Under the pieces are notes generated by a model that was not told the DNA's origin, did not search any database, and saw nothing but the letters and a program-made list of their open reading frames with translations. The translations under genes and the position numbers were made by a program. From positions 1 through 33,882 of the forward strand of contig JANXRE010000045.1 in the NCBI GenBank assembly GCA_025353165.1: 33,882 bases of DNA, read 5' to 3'. The stretch is from Acidobacteriota bacterium. Lineage in GTDB: Bacteria; Acidobacteriota; Terriglobia; Bryobacterales; Bryobacteraceae. Shown here piece after piece: positions 33,042-33,882 of this stretch (positions are counted from its first letter, which is position 1; each line of letters opens with the position of its first letter).

Positions 33042-33616
33042 AGGATTTTTCCTCGGTGGGCTTTTTCATCGCGCCGAAGCACCGCGCGCGTGGATCCACC
33101 TGCGTAAGGATATTGCAGGGGGACGGCCCAGTCGCTCTCGATCTCGACAGTGATCGAGCGCCGCAGCAATTCAAGGCTCACGACGAAGCGGGTGGCTTTG
33201 GACTCGCGAATCACGGTTCCCTGAACGCCCTTCAGCGGGCCGCCGATCAGTTGCACGACCTGACCGGCTCGCAGGTAATTGCACTCCGCGATGGGCAGCG
33301 GGGAGGCGGCGATGCGCTCTAATGCCTCGATCTGGTCGGCTGGGATTGCGGATGCTCCGCTGGTGGCGCCGATGATCTGCAAAACACCGGGGGTCGAAAC
33401 GATGCGGAACGGGTTTTGAGGATCGCCCGCCACAAAAACGTAGCCGGAGATCAGCGGGTTCTCGCTTTCCCACTTGGAGCCACATCGCCGGGTATGCGAG
33501 CATTTGCGAAGCGGAACCGAGGTTTTATAGCCTTTGTAATCCAGAATCCGTTGAACGGATTTTTCGTGACGCGGAATTACTGATGCTGCAAACCACAAAT
33601 CGGAACCAATAGACAT
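33038..33616 (-). CDS. NusG-family specialised transcription antiterminator (UpxY/RfaH-like)
   Basis: This 192-residue protein, starting at the ATG at 33616, has the N-terminal NGN domain (LWFAASVIPRHEKSVQRIL, then ENPLISGYVFVAG and VSTPGVLQIIG). A C-terminal KOW domain follows (LRAGQVVQLIGGPLKGVQGTVIRE). Paralogs such as RfaH and UpxY bind RNA polymerase at the leader of long polysaccharide operons and let it read through. The ribosome binding site GGGGAAAG lies about 6 nt upstream. The frame stays open 38 more codons, but those cover the leader hairpin and lack NGN character. It is the first gene of the operon and probably acts on its own transcript. Confidence 0.9.
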   Translation of the reverse strand: MSIGSDLWFAASVIPRHEKSVQRILDYKGYKTSVPLRKCSHTRRCGSKWESENPLISGYVFVAGDPQNPFRIVSTPGVLQIIGATSGASAIPADQIEALERIAASPLPIAECNYLRAGQVVQLIGGPLKGVQGTVIRESKATRFVVSLELLRRSITVEIESDWAVPLQYPYAGGSTRAVLRRDEKAHRGKIL

Positions 33617-33626
33617 TAGTTCTTTC

Positions 33627-33654
33627 CCCGCCCGACCACGACAAATCGGGCAGG
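33627..33654 (-). promoter_or_regulatory. Leader hairpin touching the ribosome binding site
   Basis: On the minus strand CCTGCCCGA (33654-33646) pairs with TCGGGCGGG (33635-33627) around a 10-nt loop, 8 of 9 Watson-Crick plus one G-T. The right arm ends within the GGGCGGGGAAAG stretch just before the antiterminator ATG, so it could mask or expose the ribosome binding site. Confidence 0.5.
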
Positions 33655-33662
33655 CTGCCGCC
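33650..33662 (-). promoter_or_regulatory. ops-like element in the operon leader
   Basis: The minus strand reads GGCGGCAGCCTGC, matching the E. coli RfaH recruitment element GGCGGTAGCGTGC at 11 of 13 positions. It lies in the leader upstream of the NusG-like gene, and its last bases begin the hairpin stem. In RfaH systems ops pauses RNA polymerase to load the factor. The match could be chance in GC-rich DNA. Confidence 0.4.
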
Positions 33663-33782
33663 ATTCTTACCGTTCTTTGTTGCTTCCCCAGGGCGGTGGG
33701 TGTAGACTGCTTTCCCATTTTCCGGCCCAAGCTCCGAATTCCGGATGGGGAAACGTCTGGGATTAAATTTTATATTTGCGAC

Positions 33783-33810
33783 TGTATACCGGTTGTATAC
33801 TCCGTGTCAA
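33783..33810 (-). promoter_or_regulatory. Promoter of the polysaccharide operon
   Basis: On the minus strand a perfect TTGACA (33810-33805), a 16-nt spacer and TATACA (33788-33783) make a good sigma70-type promoter. The start would be near 33776, giving a leader of about 160 nt before the antiterminator ATG. The downstream DNA is AT-rich. Confidence 0.6.
33784..33800. promoter_or_regulatory. Paired GTATAC operator-like sites
   Basis: GTATAC-CGGTT-GTATAC: two identical 6-bp palindromes with centres 11 bp apart, one helical turn. One covers the -10 box and the other lies in the spacer. This fits a dimeric repressor bound across the core promoter. The operon's own ribbon-helix-helix protein is a candidate. 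Confidence 0.5.
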
Positions 33811-33882
33811 GAGAAAATGGCACGGAATCAAAACAATTTCCCCTGTATTATTCCGGGAATTAAAGGCACTAATGGAAACGGG

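Noticed and set aside
33617-33730. N-terminal extension of the NusG-like protein with a CPIC motif
   Set aside because: The NGN domain begins at 33616 with a good ribosome binding site, and the extension covers the leader hairpin and ops-like element. The Cys pair is probably accidental.

Overview
The window is GC-rich, double-stranded-coding bacterial DNA. Its gene content points to Acidobacteria, probably a Solibacter/Bryobacterales-type soil genome: a PEP-CTERM protein, a Ser/Thr kinase with TPR repeats, a tandem adaptor ABC/TolC exporter, an exopolysaccharide operon led by a NusG paralog, and small toxin-antitoxin pairs. This assignment is inferred from gene content only.

Layout. 1-1240: the end of an RND pump, a small secreted protein, and a ParD/ParE pair whose toxin is broken by an amber codon. 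1267-3120: mutL. 3637-6309: a TIR - NB-ARC - TPR immune-type gene read on the minus strand, split by one in-frame TAG. 6310-7779: a hairpin-rich spacer, a MOSC protein and an empty stretch. 7780-15152: one minus-strand operon of three adaptor proteins, a MacB-type permease and a TolC-type channel. 15280-18576: a PEP-CTERM protein and a membrane Ser/Thr kinase, overlapping tail to tail. 18631-21127: tig and metK. 21225-21897: a FitAB/VapBC-type toxin-antitoxin pair with an operator-like palindrome. 21906-24956: a cupin, a metallo-beta-lactamase-fold protein, a thioredoxin-like protein, a small Cys protein and an EamA transporter.

24957-26060 is a graveyard. It holds a decayed short-chain dehydrogenase, the tail of a decayed IS1634-like transposase joined to it, and the last 45 codons of a DUF3489 gene followed by a well-formed intrinsic terminator.

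26065-33882 is a polysaccharide operon on the minus strand. In transcription order it has a sigma70-like promoter with paired GTATAC sites, a leader with an ops-like element and hairpin, a NusG/UpxY-like antiterminator, a ribbon-helix-helix protein, a Wza-type export protein, a Wzz protein fused to the tail of a DegT-type aminotransferase, a PglF/CapD-type 4,6-dehydratase, a JAMM-domain membrane protein, VanZ, a small Cys protein and a CpsB-type phosphatase. It has no glycosyltransferase, polymerase, flippase or tyrosine kinase. With the Wzz-DegT chimera, this suggests a large internal deletion fused two distant genes in frame.

The strongest points for follow-up are the Wzz-DegT fusion, the amber-split TIR-STAND gene (with a second amber break in parE 4.7 kb away), the ops-like leader of the antiterminator operon, and the JAMM protein in a polysaccharide operon.
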